From Onishia taeanensis (GTDB lineage Bacteria > Pseudomonadota > Gammaproteobacteria > Pseudomonadales > Halomonadaceae), in the NCBI RefSeq assembly GCF_013349955.1, contig NZ_JABVXC010000004.1:1-58935 (forward strand): DNA of 58,935 bases. Direction: 5' to 3'. The notes beneath the pieces were generated by a model that was not told the DNA's origin, made no database searches, and saw nothing but the letters and a program-made list of their open reading frames with translations. Positions 1 to 10,177 of the stretch are shown here, piece after piece. The position numbers and the translations under genes were made by a program. How positions within the stretch are numbered: position 1 is the stretch's first letter; every line of letters starts with the position of its first letter.

Positions 1-579
1 TATCCGGGCTGCGGTTACGGCGGTTCCTGTTTCCCCAAGGACGTGCAGGCGCTGGCGCGCACCGCCAGCGAGGTCGACTATCCGGCCGAATTGCTCAATG
101 CCGTCGAGAGCGTCAATCGTCGCCAGAAGAGTACCCTGTTCGCCAAGCTCAATCAGGCCTTCGACGGTGACCTGGCCGGCAAGACCATTGCCCTGTGGGG
201 GCTGGCCTTCAAGCCCAACACCGATGACATGCGCGATGCGCCGAGCCGCGATGTCATGGAAGCGCTGTGGGCCGCTGGCGCCAGGGTTCAAGCCTATGAC
301 CCGGAGGCCATGAAGGAATGCCGGCGCATCTATGGGGATCGCGATGACCTGGTGCTGGTGGCCGATCGCATTCAGGCCGTGAAGGGCGCGGACGCGCTGG
401 TCATCTGTACCGAGTGGAAGGAATTTCGCATTCTCGACTTCGACTGGCTCAAGGCACAGCTTGCCATGCCAGTGGTGGTCGACGGGCGTAACCTGTTCCC
501 GCCGAAGGCCGTCAAGGCTGCGGGCCTGATGTACTACGCCGTGGGCCGTGGTGACTCCTTGGCCTCAGCTTCGGCATGA
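1..579 (+). CDS. ugd: UDP-glucose 6-dehydrogenase, C-terminal part (5' end outside window)
   Basis: The reading frame is open from the first base, so the gene begins upstream of the window. The product oxidises UDP-glucose to UDP-glucuronate with two NAD+, feeding capsule or LPS sugar synthesis in the cytoplasm. The visible 192 residues start inside the catalytic motif [10 protein letters not shown], whose Cys forms the covalent thioester intermediate. They continue through the dimerisation helix and the C-terminal UDP-binding Rossmann domain, with the typical [15 protein letters not shown] and DGRNLF motifs. The stop codon overlaps the next gene by four bases (ATGA), so the two are translationally coupled. 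Family assignment is secure; only the N-terminal NAD-binding half is missing from view. Confidence 0.95.
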   Translation, partial: YPGCGYGGSCFPKDVQALARTASEVDYPAELLNAVESVNRRQKSTLFAKLNQAFDGDLAGKTIALWGLAFKPNTDDMRDAPSRDVMEALWAAGARVQAYDPEAMKECRRIYGDRDDLVLVADRIQAVKGADALVICTEWKEFRILDFDWLKAQLAMPVVVDGRNLFPPKAVKAAGLMYYAVGRGDSLASASA

Positions 580-1721
580 GTGCCGGGAGCATCAGCGCTA
601 GACGAGCGGCAATCGCGATTCGGCAGGTGGAAAAATCCACGGGAGCCAGTCGCGTTGCCCTGGCACAAGCCAAACTCCTCAACGACTTGGGGTTCGAGGT
701 GTCGCTGCTGGTCGAGCGCGGCAATGCTGAGGTCGTGGCTGAGCACGGCGCTTCAGTCGTCAAACTGTGGCGCTGGCCGTTCAAGGGGGCTTTTCGGCGC
801 TTCTGGTTCAATCGGCGTGTGCAGTCCTGGTGTCGCCGGAACCGTCCTGATGTCTTGTTGAGCCACGGCGATTGCGAAACGACGGATAGCCTGTATTTGC
901 ATAACTGCGTTCACCTGGCCGAGCGATATATCCGCGGGCGCGAGCTTCCTGCGCAGCATGAGGTCGCCTCGATACATGATCATGTGCTGGGTGGCGGCAA
1001 GTTTCGTCAGGTGGTCGTTAACTCGCGGTTGATGGGCAATGAGCTGTCGCATCGCTATGGCATCGATCCTGCCAAGATCGAGGTCAGCTATCCGGGATAT
1101 GACCCTCAGCAGTTCAATGTGCAGCGCGCTCGTGTCCACCGATCGTCCGTGCGAGAGGCGCTGGGCGTGGCCGAGGATGAAAAGTTGATTGGTCTGGTCA
1201 CCTCGGGCAATTTCGCGAAGCGAAATGTCAGGGGGTTCGTCGAGATGGCAGCCGAACTTCAGCGCCGTGCTCCAGGGCGCTACCGTTTCCTGGTGGTTGG
1301 TAAAGACAAGGCGATGGCCTACCAGCAGCAGGCGAAGGAGGTGGGAGTCGCCGAGCGAGTGATCTGGCGCTCGACCATGCCTGACGTCGAGGCCGTTTTC
1401 GGCGCCCTGGACTTGTTCGTTCTACCTGCCCACATCGAGGAGTTTGGATTGGTGGTGGCAGAGGCTATGGCCTGCGCGACACCTGTGCTGGTCTCTGATC
1501 GTGTTGGTGCATCCGAGTTGCTAGCGGAGTCGCACCCTGATTTGGTGATGCCCCACGGGGCGACCAGTGCCGAATGGGCAGACCGAATAGGTGCGTTGCT
1601 CGACCAGGAGGAGACCTCCATCGGGGGCGAGCTTGCCACTTACGTCCAGCAATACTCCTACATCGCGCAGCGCGAGAAACTCAGGCAGAGTTTGCAGCGG
1701 CTAACCATGAATGCACTGTGA
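576..1721 (+). CDS. Glycosyltransferase family 4 protein
   Basis: The 381-residue product has a GT-B glycosyltransferase layout. The N-terminal acceptor domain holds a [10 protein letters not shown] loop near residue 22 of the kind found in WaaG-like GT4 enzymes. A linker with VVVNSR and [10 protein letters not shown] follows, then a C-terminal donor-binding domain with the family motif [12 protein letters not shown] near residue 288. It probably moves a nucleotide-activated sugar onto LPS core or an exopolysaccharide at the cytoplasmic face of the inner membrane. The start overlaps the ugd stop (ATGA). The pairing with ugd suggests surface polysaccharide synthesis and perhaps a UDP-glucuronate-derived donor, but acceptor and donor cannot be read from sequence. 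Confidence 0.85.
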   Translation: MSAGSISARRAAIAIRQVEKSTGASRVALAQAKLLNDLGFEVSLLVERGNAEVVAEHGASVVKLWRWPFKGAFRRFWFNRRVQSWCRRNRPDVLLSHGDCETTDSLYLHNCVHLAERYIRGRELPAQHEVASIHDHVLGGGKFRQVVVNSRLMGNELSHRYGIDPAKIEVSYPGYDPQQFNVQRARVHRSSVREALGVAEDEKLIGLVTSGNFAKRNVRGFVEMAAELQRRAPGRYRFLVVGKDKAMAYQQQAKEVGVAERVIWRSTMPDVEAVFGALDLFVLPAHIEEFGLVVAEAMACATPVLVSDRVGASELLAESHPDLVMPHGATSAEWADRIGALLDQEETSIGGELATYVQQYSYIAQREKLRQSLQRLTMNAL

Positions 1722-1880
1722 GCGCGTCAAAGGCCACCAAACCATGGCGTGCAGCAGTAGCAAAGAGCAGTGGCTAAGGCGAGGGCAGGCAATGCCCCCT
1801 TGGCTCGAGGCACCCGTCGTTGCAAGCAAGATATGCAAGAGAGATATTCAAAAGAGGTATGCAGGAACGCTGCGGGAAAT

Positions 1881-1915
1881 CAGGCTCACCGACAGCTAAG
1901 GCAAGGGTGAGCCTG
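1881..1915. terminator. Perfect 10-bp inverted repeat between convergent genes
   Basis: CAGGCTCACC and GGTGAGCCTG form a perfect 10-bp stem with a 15-base loop. It sits between the glycosyltransferase gene and the convergent DUF4399 gene, directly after the latter's stop codon. The T-run on either strand is weak, so it is a plausible but unproven bidirectional terminator. Confidence 0.5.
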
Positions 1916-1922
1916 AATCGGT

Positions 1923-2336
1923 TTATTCGACCACGTCTACCCTGATGGTGCTCGACCAGTCAGGGCCATAGGACTGGTGCTTGCCATCGGCGAATTGAAG
2001 CGTCAGGGTGTGTTCGCCCGGAGGCAGGCTGAGCTCGTAGCGGGTTTGACCGCCGCCGAAGTGGATATGGCTATCATCGGCGGGAATGACTTCTCCCTTG
2101 GCCACCGGCCCGCCATCAATGATCAGATGATGATGGCCGGTGCCTTCCTCCATGGTGCCCGCAGGCTCGACCTGCATGCCCATGACTTCCATTTCGACCT
2201 CTATCGGATTCGATACCTCTGCACCGTCCTCCGGTGCCGCAAAACCGACTCCCTCCATGGCCATGGCCGGCATGGCGAGCATGGCTAGTGCTAGCGCAGT
2301 TAACCAGCGACCGGTACCTTGCGTCAGTAGCTTCAT
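1923..2336 (-). CDS. DUF4399 periplasmic protein
   Basis: I place the start at the ATG preceded by GGGAG six bases upstream, giving 137 residues. Residues 1-26 are a signal peptide with a Lys/Arg N-terminus, a Leu/Ala-rich core and an AMA cleavage site. The mature part is a small beta-rich domain with the DUF4399 hallmarks: GHHHLIIDGG, a DDSHIHFGGGQT stretch and LPPGEHTLTLQFADGKH. The clustered histidines suggest metal binding, but no function is established for the family. The gene is monocistronic, convergent with the glycosyltransferase and divergent from nothing nearby. A longer in-frame start 36 bases upstream is possible but would put residues before the signal peptide. Confidence 0.8.
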   Translation of the reverse strand: MKLLTQGTGRWLTALALAMLAMPAMAMEGVGFAAPEDGAEVSNPIEVEMEVMGMQVEPAGTMEEGTGHHHLIIDGGPVAKGEVIPADDSHIHFGGGQTRYELSLPPGEHTLTLQFADGKHQSYGPDWSSTIRVDVVE

Positions 2337-2532
2337 TTGCGTCTCCCAATCTCGGATTAGGCGGCCCGGCATCTCATGCCAGGGTGGGCAGCGTTTCTGC
2401 CTGCTTTCAGCGTAGCTGTTTCATGAGCAAGGGATGAGGTTTCACGGTATTCGCTCAATAAGATAAGTACCCAAAGATAGACAAGGGTAGAGCAGAGAGC
2501 ATGGGGAAGTCTGGGCTTTCACTTTTGTCCGT

Positions 2533-3174
2533 TTATGCAGACGAAAGGCCAAATGCCGCGGCGGCAGCTTGTGGGTCGGGCTGACCGCAGATGGCGGATA
2601 TTACCGCCAGCCCATTGGCCCCAGACTGCCGGATGGCTTCGACATGGCGCGTGTTCAAGCCGCCGATGGCCACACTGGGCAGCGGGCTCGAAGCGACTAA
2701 TTCGGTGAGGCCTTCCATACCCAGCGGCGGGGCATGGTCCTGCTTGCTAGCGGTGGCGAACACCGGGCCGATGCCGATGTAATCCAGTCCCTCTGGGTCG
2801 AGAGCGGCGAGTTGGGCACTGTTTTCGACTGAGAGTCCCAGGATGGCATCGGGCCCCAGTTGGCGGCGTGCCTCGGTTACGTCGCCATCCCCTTGGCCGA
2901 TGTGCAGGCCGTCGGCTCCGGCGGCAATGGCAACGTTCAGACGGTCGTTGATGATCAATGCCACCCCAGTGTCGTGCAGTGCGGTCATCAGTTGGCGGGC
3001 TTGGGCGATGAGCTCATCATCGCTTGCGGCCTTGTCGCGTAGTTGAACCATGGTCACGCCGCCGCGCACGGCGGCAAGTACCGTATCGATGAGTCCTTTC
3101 TTTGCACAAAGCGTGGCGTCGGTCACCAGGTACAGGGACAGATCGAATGCCTTGGCAGGGCGGTGATCAGACAT
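2533..3174 (-). CDS. thiE: Thiamine-phosphate synthase
   Basis: The product (213 aa, normal family length) joins the pyrophosphorylated pyrimidine HMP-PP to the thiazole phosphate to make thiamine monophosphate. It is a TIM barrel: SLYLVTD on strand 1, the VQLRDK motif that contacts substrate and Mg2+ near residue 43, IINDRLNVAIAAGADGLHIGQ near residues 75-94, and the phosphate-binding GGLN and GANGLAVISAI segments near the C-terminus. The start overlaps the thiM stop by eight bases, so the two genes form one operon under the TPP riboswitch upstream of thiM. Confidence 0.95.
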   Translation of the reverse strand: MSDHRPAKAFDLSLYLVTDATLCAKKGLIDTVLAAVRGGVTMVQLRDKAASDDELIAQARQLMTALHDTGVALIINDRLNVAIAAGADGLHIGQGDGDVTEARRQLGPDAILGLSVENSAQLAALDPEGLDYIGIGPVFATASKQDHAPPLGMEGLTELVASSPLPSVAIGGLNTRHVEAIRQSGANGLAVISAICGQPDPQAAAAAFGLSSA

Positions 3175-3967
3175 GGTGGATCTCCAGATGGCGACCTGTC
3201 AGCGCTTGAGCGTCGAGTCCATATAAGGCATCGAGAAAGGCAACCGCGAAGCTGCCGGGCCCCTTGGCGTCCTGGCCGGCCAGTTCGCCGGCCTTGGCAT
3301 AGCAGGCAAGGGCCGCGACGGTCGCAACAAAGGGATCCTCGGCCTCGGCGATGAAGGCCGCGACCACCCCGGTCAGTGAACAGCCCAGGGTGGTGACCCT
3401 TGGCATCAGCGGATGACCGCCCTCGACCCATGTCACGCGCTTCCCGTCTGTGACGAGATCCTGCTCGCCGGTGACGGCGACCACAGCACCGGTCTCCCTG
3501 GCCAGTTGCAGAGCCGCCTCGCGGGCACTGTCGGCGGCATCGGTGCTGTCGACGCCTCGGCCACTCGCGCTCTCGGTCGCAAGAGCAATGATCTCCGAGG
3601 CATTACCGCGGATCACCGTGGGTGACAGGGCCATCAACTGGCGGGCGGTCTTGCGGCGATAGGCGGTGGCACCCACTGCCACCGGATCCAGTACCCAGGG
3701 CGTGCCGGCCGTTCGGGTGGCGCTCGCCGCCTCGCGCATGGCCTCGACCCAGTGGGGCGACAGCGTACCGATATTGAGGGTCAGGGCCTTGGCCAGCCCG
3801 GCAAACTCGGCGGCTTCCTCCCGCGCATGCACCATGGCCGGTGAGGCACCGATGGCCAGCAGCACATTGGCCATGGCATTCATGGCGACGAAGTTGGTGA
3901 TGTTGTGGATCAGCGGCGCCGTCTCGCGGACGCGCGCCAGATGGGCAGCGGGGTCTATCGTGGTCAT
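3167..3967 (-). CDS. thiM: Hydroxyethylthiazole kinase
   Basis: This 266-residue ribokinase-fold enzyme phosphorylates 4-methyl-5-hydroxyethylthiazole, the salvage entry for the thiazole half of thiamine. Family motifs are visible: HNITNFVAMNAMANVLLAIGASPAM at the substrate site (near residues 21-45), VLDPVAVGATAYRR near residue 92, a VVAVTGEQDLV segment, and TTLGCSLTG with the catalytic Cys near residue 194. With thiE it forms a salvage operon; no de novo thiazole genes are in the window. The ATG is preceded by AGGAGG at five bases, and that Shine-Dalgarno site lies inside a hairpin. Confidence 0.95.
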   Translation of the reverse strand: MTTIDPAAHLARVRETAPLIHNITNFVAMNAMANVLLAIGASPAMVHAREEAAEFAGLAKALTLNIGTLSPHWVEAMREAASATRTAGTPWVLDPVAVGATAYRRKTARQLMALSPTVIRGNASEIIALATESASGRGVDSTDAADSAREAALQLARETGAVVAVTGEQDLVTDGKRVTWVEGGHPLMPRVTTLGCSLTGVVAAFIAEAEDPFVATVAALACYAKAGELAGQDAKGPGSFAVAFLDALYGLDAQALTGRHLEIHHV

Positions 3968-3970
3968 TGT

Positions 3971-3987
3971 GCCTCCTGAGCGGAGGC
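3971..3987 (-). promoter_or_regulatory. Hairpin sequestering the thiM ribosome binding site
   Basis: Read on the minus strand, GCCTCC-GCTCA-GGAGGC forms a 6-bp stem whose 3' arm is the Shine-Dalgarno sequence, three bases before the ATG. A second, 9-bp stem (TCGTGTGGC with GCCACACGA, 3990-4024) separates it from the riboswitch aptamer. This arrangement fits translational rather than transcriptional control by TPP. Confidence 0.65.
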
Positions 3988-4024
3988 GTTCGTGTGGCCG
4001 GCGTCGAGTGCGCCCGCCACACGA

Positions 4025-4096
4025 CTCCCTCCGCCGGCATTATCCGGGTCAGGTTCCAAGGGTGCCTCTCAGCCGACGATTGCCGGCGCCCCCGTC
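4025..4096 (-). promoter_or_regulatory. TPP riboswitch (THI element)
   Basis: The minus strand carries the conserved thi-box segments in order: a GGGGGCGCCGGC 5' stem, GGCTGAGAGG, CACCCTTGGAACCTGA, then CCGGATAATGCCGGCGGAGGGA. These correspond to the pyrimidine-sensing CUGAGA and the pyrophosphate-sensing ACCUGA-GGAUAAUGCC regions of TPP aptamers. It lies about 60 bases upstream of thiM and should switch thiM-thiE off when TPP is plentiful. Confidence 0.95.
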
Positions 4097-4150
4097 GTTC
4101 AGTGCGCTCACTATCTCTATCGATCGGCGGGCTGTAAAGCCCAACCAGCA

Positions 4151-5764
4151 TCAGCCGATGGCCGGCACCAGGCCCGCGGCGTCGACCAGTGCTCGTGTGT
4201 AGGGCGTTTGAGGCCTGCCCAGCACCTGCTCGGTCGAGCCTTCCTCGATGACGTCGCCATCCTTCAGCACCATGACGCGGTGGGCCATGGCGCGCACCAC
4301 GGCCAGGTCATGGCTGATGAAGAGATAGCTCAGCCCGCGCCGGGCCTGCAAATCCCTGAGCAGCTCGACCAGTTGTTTCTGCACGGTCCGGTCAAGCGCC
4401 GAGGTCGGTTCATCGAGCACGATCAGTTCTGGCTCGAGAATGATGGCGCGGGCGACGGCAATGCGCTGGCGCTGACCGCCGGAGAACTCATGAGGGTAGC
4501 GAGAAGCGCAGTCGGCGGGCAGCCCGACCTCGAGCAGTGTCGCCTGAACGCGCCGTTCGACCTCGGCATCATCGAGCTCGGGGTAATGAAAGCGCAGCCC
4601 CTCGCTGATGATCCTCGCTACAGGCAGGCGCGGCGACAGCGAGCCATAGGGGTCCTGGAAGACGATTTGGAAGCGTCGGCGCTGCTTTCGAAGCGGCTTG
4701 CCACTGAGGGTATCCAGCCGCTCCCCGGCGAAGTCGATTTCGCCATCACTGGCCGTCAGGCGAAGCAGTGCCATGGCCAGGGTCGTCTTGCCGGACCCCG
4801 ATTCTCCGACGATGCCCAGGGTCTCGCCGCTACGCAGGGTCAGATCGAGCGGCTGCACAGCCACGAAGGGCGGTGGGTTGCGAGAGAAGAGGCGCTTGGG
4901 GCGCGAAAAGGCCACTCGCAAGGCTCGCGCTGCCATCAGCATCGGGGGACTGCCGATGGGGCGTGGCCGGCCCTGTGGCTCGGCATCCAGTAGCGTGCGG
5001 GTATAGTGGCTCTGTGGATCGCGAAAGACGCGCTCCACCGGGCCGGTTTCCTGCTCGCGACCTTGATAGAGCACGCAGACCCGGTCGGCATGGCGGCGCA
5101 CCAGGTTCAGGTCATGGGTGATCAGCAGCATGCCCATACCATGGCGCTCGCGAAGTTCTCTGAGCAGGGCCAGGATATCCTGCTGCACGGTGACATCGAG
5201 TGCCGTCGTCGGCTCGTCGGCGATCAGCAGCTCCGGTTCATTGGCGATCGCCATGGCGATCATCACGCGCTGTCGCTGGCCGCCGGATAGCTGATGGGGC
5301 CAGGCGTCCAGCAGTTCGTCCGGCCGTGGCAGCTTGACCTGGATCAGCAGCTCCCTGGCCCGGGCGCGGGCGGCCTTGCCGCTGAGGCCCTGATGCAGGC
5401 GCAGGGTCTCACCGATCTGCTTCTCGACGGTATGCAGCGGATTCAGCGAAGTCATGGGCTCCTGAAAAATGAAGCCCACGCGACTGCCCAGCAGGCCCTG
5501 CCAGTCACGTTTTTTCAGGCTCGCCAGGTCGGTATAGCCAAGCTGGCGCCGGCCGCTGATGCTGGCATTGGCTGGCAGCAGGTTCATGGCCCCCAGGGCG
5601 CTGACTGACTTGCCGGAACCGGATTCGCCCACCAGGGCCAGCGCTTCGCCGGCATGGATATGCAGCGACAGCGAATCCACGACATTCTGGCCGTCAAAGC
5701 CAATGGTCAGATCGTCCAGGTGCAGCAGCGGATGATGATGAGATTGCATGGGCGTTTCAGGCAT
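4151..5764 (-). CDS. yejF: Peptide ABC transporter, double ATPase subunit YejF
   Basis: The protein energises uptake of oligopeptides (microcin C type substrates in E. coli) through YejB/YejE. At 537 aa it holds two full ABC ATPase modules. Module 1 has Walker A GESGSGKS at 46-53, signature LSGGQRQR and Walker [13 protein letters not shown]. Module 2 has Walker A GESGSGKT near residue 323, signature FSGGQRQR and Walker [14 protein letters not shown] chose the ATG with AGGAG eight bases upstream; it overlaps the end of yejE by eight bases. A longer in-frame extension of 31 Arg/Pro-rich residues lies inside yejE coding sequence and is unlikely to be translated. It is the last gene of a yejABEF operon; the thiM riboswitch follows on the same strand. 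Confidence 0.93.
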   Translation of the reverse strand: MPETPMQSHHHPLLHLDDLTIGFDGQNVVDSLSLHIHAGEALALVGESGSGKSVSALGAMNLLPANASISGRRQLGYTDLASLKKRDWQGLLGSRVGFIFQEPMTSLNPLHTVEKQIGETLRLHQGLSGKAARARARELLIQVKLPRPDELLDAWPHQLSGGQRQRVMIAMAIANEPELLIADEPTTALDVTVQQDILALLRELRERHGMGMLLITHDLNLVRRHADRVCVLYQGREQETGPVERVFRDPQSHYTRTLLDAEPQGRPRPIGSPPMLMAARALRVAFSRPKRLFSRNPPPFVAVQPLDLTLRSGETLGIVGESGSGKTTLAMALLRLTASDGEIDFAGERLDTLSGKPLRKQRRRFQIVFQDPYGSLSPRLPVARIISEGLRFHYPELDDAEVERRVQATLLEVGLPADCASRYPHEFSGGQRQRIAVARAIILEPELIVLDEPTSALDRTVQKQLVELLRDLQARRGLSYLFISHDLAVVRAMAHRVMVLKDGDVIEEGSTEQVLGRPQTPYTRALVDAAGLVPAIG

Positions 5765-6878
5765 CGTCCGGGCTCCTGGCGGCGTCATACGTGGTCGCAG
5801 ACCTCGTCGCGGCGAGTGCCTTGGGGCTGGTCTGGATATGGCGCGGATCGAACGCATCGCGCAGTCCTTCGCCGATGAAAACCAGCAGCGAAAGCATCAA
5901 CGACAGGCTCACGAAAGCCGTGATGCCGAGCCATGGCGCCTGCAGGTTGTTCTTGCCCTGTGCCACCAGTTCACCTAGCGAGGGCGAGCCTGGCGGCAGG
6001 CCAAAACCGAGGAAATCCAGCGCGGTCAGGGTCGTGATGGCGCCGGTGAACAAGAAGGGGATGAAGGTCAGGGTGGCGACCATGGCATTGGGCAACACGT
6101 GGCGCCACATGATCAGGTGCGAGGGCAGGCCCATGGCCTTGGCCGCGCGTACATATTCAAGGTTTCGAGCGCGCAGAAACTCGGCGCGTACCACGTCGAC
6201 AAGGCCCAGCCAGGAGAACAGCAGCATGATGCCCAGCAGCCACCACAGATTGGGCTGTACCAGGCTTGCCAGGATGATCAGCAGGAAAAGTACCGGCAGA
6301 CCCGACCATATCTCGATCAGCCGCTGGCCGATCAGGTCGACCTTGCCGCCAAAGTAGCCCTGCACGCCGCCGATCACCACGCCCATGGTCAGCGAGCCAA
6401 TGGTCAGCACCAGGGCGAAGACCACTGACAGACGGAAGCCATAGATGACACGGGCCAGCACATCGCGTCCCTGATCGTCGGTACCCAGCCAGTGACGACC
6501 ATCCGGTGAGGAAGGCGCCGGCCGGCTGAGCTCCATGTCCAGCGTCTGGTAGGAGAAGGGGATGGGTGGCCACAGCATCCAGCCGTCGTCCTCGATGGCC
6601 TCGCGCACATAGGGATCACGGTAGTCGGTGGCGGTAGGCAGAAAACCGCCGAACTCGGTCTCCGGGTAGTCGACCAGCAGTGGCACATACCAGTCTCCCT
6701 GATACTGCATCACCAGCGGTTTGTCATTGGCGATCAGTTCGGCGCCGAGGCTCAGTATGAACATGAACAGAAATAGCCACAGCGACAGGCGCGCCCGGCG
6801 ATTGCCGTGGAATACCGCCAGGCGACGGCGCGTGATCGGCGACAGCGACTGATAAAAGCGGCGGAAAATGCGCATCAA
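5757..6878 (-). CDS. yejE: Peptide ABC transporter permease YejE
   Basis: The 373-residue inner-membrane protein is the second permease of the Yej importer. An N-terminal membrane segment (residues 29-47) is followed by a large periplasmic loop with the YejE-type stretch [20 protein letters not shown]. Then comes the [19 protein letters not shown] motif typical of OppC/DppC/YejE proteins, and a five-helix binding-protein-dependent transport domain. The EAA-like coupling loop is [25 protein letters not shown], near residue 240. It overlaps yejB by four bases and yejF by eight. There is nothing unusual in its length or motifs. Confidence 0.93.
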   Translation of the reverse strand: MMRIFRRFYQSLSPITRRRLAVFHGNRRARLSLWLFLFMFILSLGAELIANDKPLVMQYQGDWYVPLLVDYPETEFGGFLPTATDYRDPYVREAIEDDGWMLWPPIPFSYQTLDMELSRPAPSSPDGRHWLGTDDQGRDVLARVIYGFRLSVVFALVLTIGSLTMGVVIGGVQGYFGGKVDLIGQRLIEIWSGLPVLFLLIILASLVQPNLWWLLGIMLLFSWLGLVDVVRAEFLRARNLEYVRAAKAMGLPSHLIMWRHVLPNAMVATLTFIPFLFTGAITTLTALDFLGFGLPPGSPSLGELVAQGKNNLQAPWLGITAFVSLSLMLSLLVFIGEGLRDAFDPRHIQTSPKALAATRSATTYDAARSPDDA

Positions 6879-7945
6879 GCCTCCCTTGTCGCGAAGTCGA
6901 TGCGCGGATCAACCCACACATAGGTCAAGTCGGAGATCAGTTTCAGGATCAGCCCGATCAGGGTGTACAGATAGAGCGTGCCGAAGATCACCGGGTAATC
7001 ACGCTGCATCACCGCCTCGAAGCCGAGCAGCCCGAGGCCGTTGAGTGAGAAGATGACCTCGATCAGCAGTGAGCCGGTGAAGAAAATGCCGATCAATGCC
7101 GAGGGCAGGCCGGCGATGATGATCAGCATGGCATTGCGGAAGACGTGGCCGTAGAGCACCTGATGGTCTCCGGCCCCCTTGGCGCGGGCGGTCAGCACGT
7201 ATTGCTTGTGAATCTCGTCGAGAAAGCTGTTCTTGGTCAGCATGGTGAGGGTGGCGAAGCTGCCGATGGCCGAGGCCAGCACCGGCAAGGAGATATGCCA
7301 GAAGTAGTCCTTGACCTTGCCCCAGGCCGAAAGGGTGTCGAAGTCCGGTGACGTCAGGCCGCGCAGCGGAAAGACATCGAAGTAGCTGCCGCCAGCGAAT
7401 AGCACGATCAGCAGGATAGCGAACAGGAAGCCGGGAATGGCATAGCCGACGATCACCAGGCCTGAGGTCCAGACATCGAAGGGTGAGCCATGCCGCAAGG
7501 CTTTGCGTACTCCCAGTGGGATCGAGATCAGATAGACCAACAGGGTCGTCCATAGCCCCAACGAAATCGACACGGGCAGCCGCTCGACCATCAGGTCGAC
7601 CACCGGGCGATCACGGAAGAAACTCTCGCCGAAATCGAAGGTGGCATAGGCGCGAAGCATGTCGAAAAACCGCTCATGAGCAGGCTTGTCAAAGCCGAAT
7701 TGCTCCTCCAGTTGAGCGATGAAGCGTTTCTCGACGCCCCGTGAGCCACGAGACTCGCCCTTGACGCTATCGCCGCCGCCGCCATCCAGACGGGTGCTGG
7801 CCGAACTGTCCAGCCCTTGGCTGCGGGCCAGCATCTGGTCGATGGGGCCACCGGGGGCAGCCTGGACGATAATGAAGTTGAGCAGCAGGATCCCCAATAG
7901 GGTAGGGATCATCAGCAGCAGGCGACGAAGGACATAGGCAGCCAC
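6875..7945 (-). CDS. yejB: Peptide ABC transporter permease YejB
   Basis: The first permease of the Yej importer has 356 aa. Its N-terminus [20 protein letters not shown] is the classical OppB/DppB-type first helix, followed by [13 protein letters not shown]. Residues 45-70 are a Ser/Gly-rich variable insert ([20 protein letters not shown]), usual for YejB. The transport domain contains the coupling loop [26 protein letters not shown] near residue 240. The gap to yejA is about 270 bases, longer than the other junctions, but no terminator or promoter is obvious there, so one transcript from yejA remains possible. Confidence 0.93.
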   Translation of the reverse strand: MAAYVLRRLLLMIPTLLGILLLNFIIVQAAPGGPIDQMLARSQGLDSSASTRLDGGGGDSVKGESRGSRGVEKRFIAQLEEQFGFDKPAHERFFDMLRAYATFDFGESFFRDRPVVDLMVERLPVSISLGLWTTLLVYLISIPLGVRKALRHGSPFDVWTSGLVIVGYAIPGFLFAILLIVLFAGGSYFDVFPLRGLTSPDFDTLSAWGKVKDYFWHISLPVLASAIGSFATLTMLTKNSFLDEIHKQYVLTARAKGAGDHQVLYGHVFRNAMLIIIAGLPSALIGIFFTGSLLIEVIFSLNGLGLLGFEAVMQRDYPVIFGTLYLYTLIGLILKLISDLTYVWVDPRIDFATREA

Positions 7946-8218
7946 GAAGAGTCCTTTTCAGCGTTACAGCGGTAATGTCTGTGAGCGGTCCTGAACGCGC
8001 ATGACCGGCTTGTATCGCCGGTCTTGCATGATCAGGTCGCCGGAAATAAAGGCAACGAGCAATATAAAAGGAACGTCATCGGCCTGCACCAGAAACTAAG
8101 CCATAAATTAAGCATTAGCGCATTAGAAGCCGAGCCTAGACGCCATCATGCAAGTGCCTGTAATGGCGCAGCCACACCGAACCCTACAGCGTCTCTTTGG
8201 TTCATGGGGCCGTCTTCC

Positions 8219-10081
8219 TCAGCGACTGCGCTGTCGCTTGCGGATCTCGGCCTCTCGCTCTGGGTCGACCCACCAGGCAGACAGGTCGAGATTGTACTCC
8301 GGAAACGGCTGGGGATAGTCGAACATGTCCCATAGTGCGATCCGCGTCTTGTCGAGATACCACTGAGGCACCACGTAGAAGCCATTGCGCAGCACGCGGT
8401 CCAAGGCTCTAGCGGCGGTATTGAGCTCTTCGCGGCTGTCGGCGCGAATCAGCGTCTCGACCAGGGAGTCAATGGCCGGGTTTTGCAGGCCAATCAGGTT
8501 ACGACTCTGAGGCTGGTCGGCATAGGCGCTGGTCCAGTATTCGCGCTGCTCGTTGCCGGGGTTGTTCGACTGCGGGAAGCTGCCCACGATCATGTCGTAA
8601 TCGAACTTGCGCAGCCGGTTGAGGTACTGGTTGACATCGACGATACGGATGTCGCCTTGCACCCCGAGACGGGCCAGATTGCGCAGCAGCGGCTGGACGA
8701 CCCGCTCGAACTGGGTGTCGTAGAGGAGCACCTCGAGATTCAGCGGCTCGCCGGTTTCCACCTGCGTCATCACGCCCTCACGCACCACATAGCCGGCCTC
8801 GTTGAGCAATTCTAGTGCCTTGGCCAGGCGCGGGCGCAGCTTTTCGGGCTCTTCAATTGGCAGCGGGGTATCGAAAACCGCTGCAGGCAGCTCATCCCTC
8901 AATGGCTCGAGAAGCGCGAGTTCCTCCGTGGAGGGCAGGCCGCTGGCCGCCATGGGTGAGTTCTCGAAGAAGCTCTCGGTGCGCTCGTAGGCGCCATAGA
9001 AAAGATTGTCGTTGAGCCACGGGAAGTCGAAGGCCAGGTTGATGGCCTCGCGGACACGCGGGTCCTTGAAGGTCTCGCGGCGCAGGTTCATCACATAGGC
9101 CTGCATGCCCGCAGGTTGGCCGTCGTGAATGTTCAACTGCTTGACGAAACCGTTCTCGGCCGCCGGGAAGTCATAGGCGGTGGCCCACTGGCGAGCACTG
9201 GACTCGATGCGCATATCCAGGTTGCCGGCCTTGAAGGCCTCGAGGGCAACTGTCTGGTCGCGATAATAGTCATAGACCAGCTCGTCGATATTGTGACGGC
9301 CCCGGTTTACGGGCAGGTCCTTGCCCCAGTAGTCTTCGACTCGCTCATAGACAATGCGCCGGCCAGGCTGTACCTCGCTGATGCGATACGGCCCCGAGCC
9401 CAGCAGTGGGTCCAGCGTGGTAGCGGTGAAGTCGCGATCGGCCCAGTAATGCTCGGGTAGGATAGGTAGCTGGCCAATGATCAACGGCAGCTCGCGGGAA
9501 TTATTGGCTGCGAATTCGAAGCGAACGGTGTCGTCATCCAACGCTCGGACCTTGGTCACGTCTGCGTAGTAGCCTGCATAGAAGGGTTGGCCCTTTTGCG
9601 TCAGCGTCTCGAAACTGAACACCACGTCGCTGGCCTCGACCGGCTCGCCGTCATGAAAGCGCGCTTCGGCGCGCAGATCGAATTCGATCCAGTGGCGTTC
9701 TGGGTCAAGGCGGATACCCTCAGCCAGCAGACCATAGCTCGAGAAGGTCTCGTTGGGGTTGCTCTCGAGCAGGGTGTCATAGATCTGATTAAGATCGGCA
9801 GCGGGGGTGCCGCGCACGATAAAAGGATTGGTGGAATCGAAGCTGCTGCCGATTGCGGCCCGTAACAGGCTGCCCCCCTTGGGTGCCTCGGGATTGACGT
9901 AGGAAAAATGGCTGAAGTCCGCCGGCAGAGCGGGCTCACCGTAAAGCGCCAGACCATGCACTGTCGCTACCTTGGGCGATGCCAGTGCCACGACTGGAAG
10001 TATCAAGCCAGCCAGCGCGATCCACGGTGCTGCGAGACGGCAGGTTGGTCGGGAGCTTGGGGGAAGGGCAGCAGTTGTCAT
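8219..10081 (-). CDS. yejA: Extracellular peptide-binding protein YejA
   Basis: This 620-residue periplasmic solute-binding protein of SBP family 5 captures the substrate for YejBEF. The N-terminus carries a signal peptide (hydrophobic APWIALAGLILPVVALA, cleavage near residue 35) followed by the YejA-like start HGLALYGEPALPADFSHFSYVNPEAPKGG. Other family segments are GTPAADLNQIYDTLLE, PRVREAINLAFDFPWLNDNLFYGAY and VVPQWYLDKTRIALWDMFDYP. It is the first gene of the operon. A MITE-like element sits about 100 bases upstream of the start and could affect its promoter. Confidence 0.93.
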   Translation of the reverse strand: MTTAALPPSSRPTCRLAAPWIALAGLILPVVALASPKVATVHGLALYGEPALPADFSHFSYVNPEAPKGGSLLRAAIGSSFDSTNPFIVRGTPAADLNQIYDTLLESNPNETFSSYGLLAEGIRLDPERHWIEFDLRAEARFHDGEPVEASDVVFSFETLTQKGQPFYAGYYADVTKVRALDDDTVRFEFAANNSRELPLIIGQLPILPEHYWADRDFTATTLDPLLGSGPYRISEVQPGRRIVYERVEDYWGKDLPVNRGRHNIDELVYDYYRDQTVALEAFKAGNLDMRIESSARQWATAYDFPAAENGFVKQLNIHDGQPAGMQAYVMNLRRETFKDPRVREAINLAFDFPWLNDNLFYGAYERTESFFENSPMAASGLPSTEELALLEPLRDELPAAVFDTPLPIEEPEKLRPRLAKALELLNEAGYVVREGVMTQVETGEPLNLEVLLYDTQFERVVQPLLRNLARLGVQGDIRIVDVNQYLNRLRKFDYDMIVGSFPQSNNPGNEQREYWTSAYADQPQSRNLIGLQNPAIDSLVETLIRADSREELNTAARALDRVLRNGFYVVPQWYLDKTRIALWDMFDYPQPFPEYNLDLSAWWVDPEREAEIRKRQRSR

Positions 10082-10177
10082 TAGTGACGTCCTTGAATCC
10101 GGTCAGGCGGCCCACCTCTGAGGATGTGAGCCCAGCCGCTAAAGTGTCAGCCGGCGCGCCACTTGTAAACTCTGCTA

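Noticed and set aside
1711..1899. A 62-codon plus-strand frame after the glycosyltransferase
   Set aside because: It has no ribosome binding site and no recognisable sequence, and it ends in a terminator-like hairpin. It is most likely intergenic.
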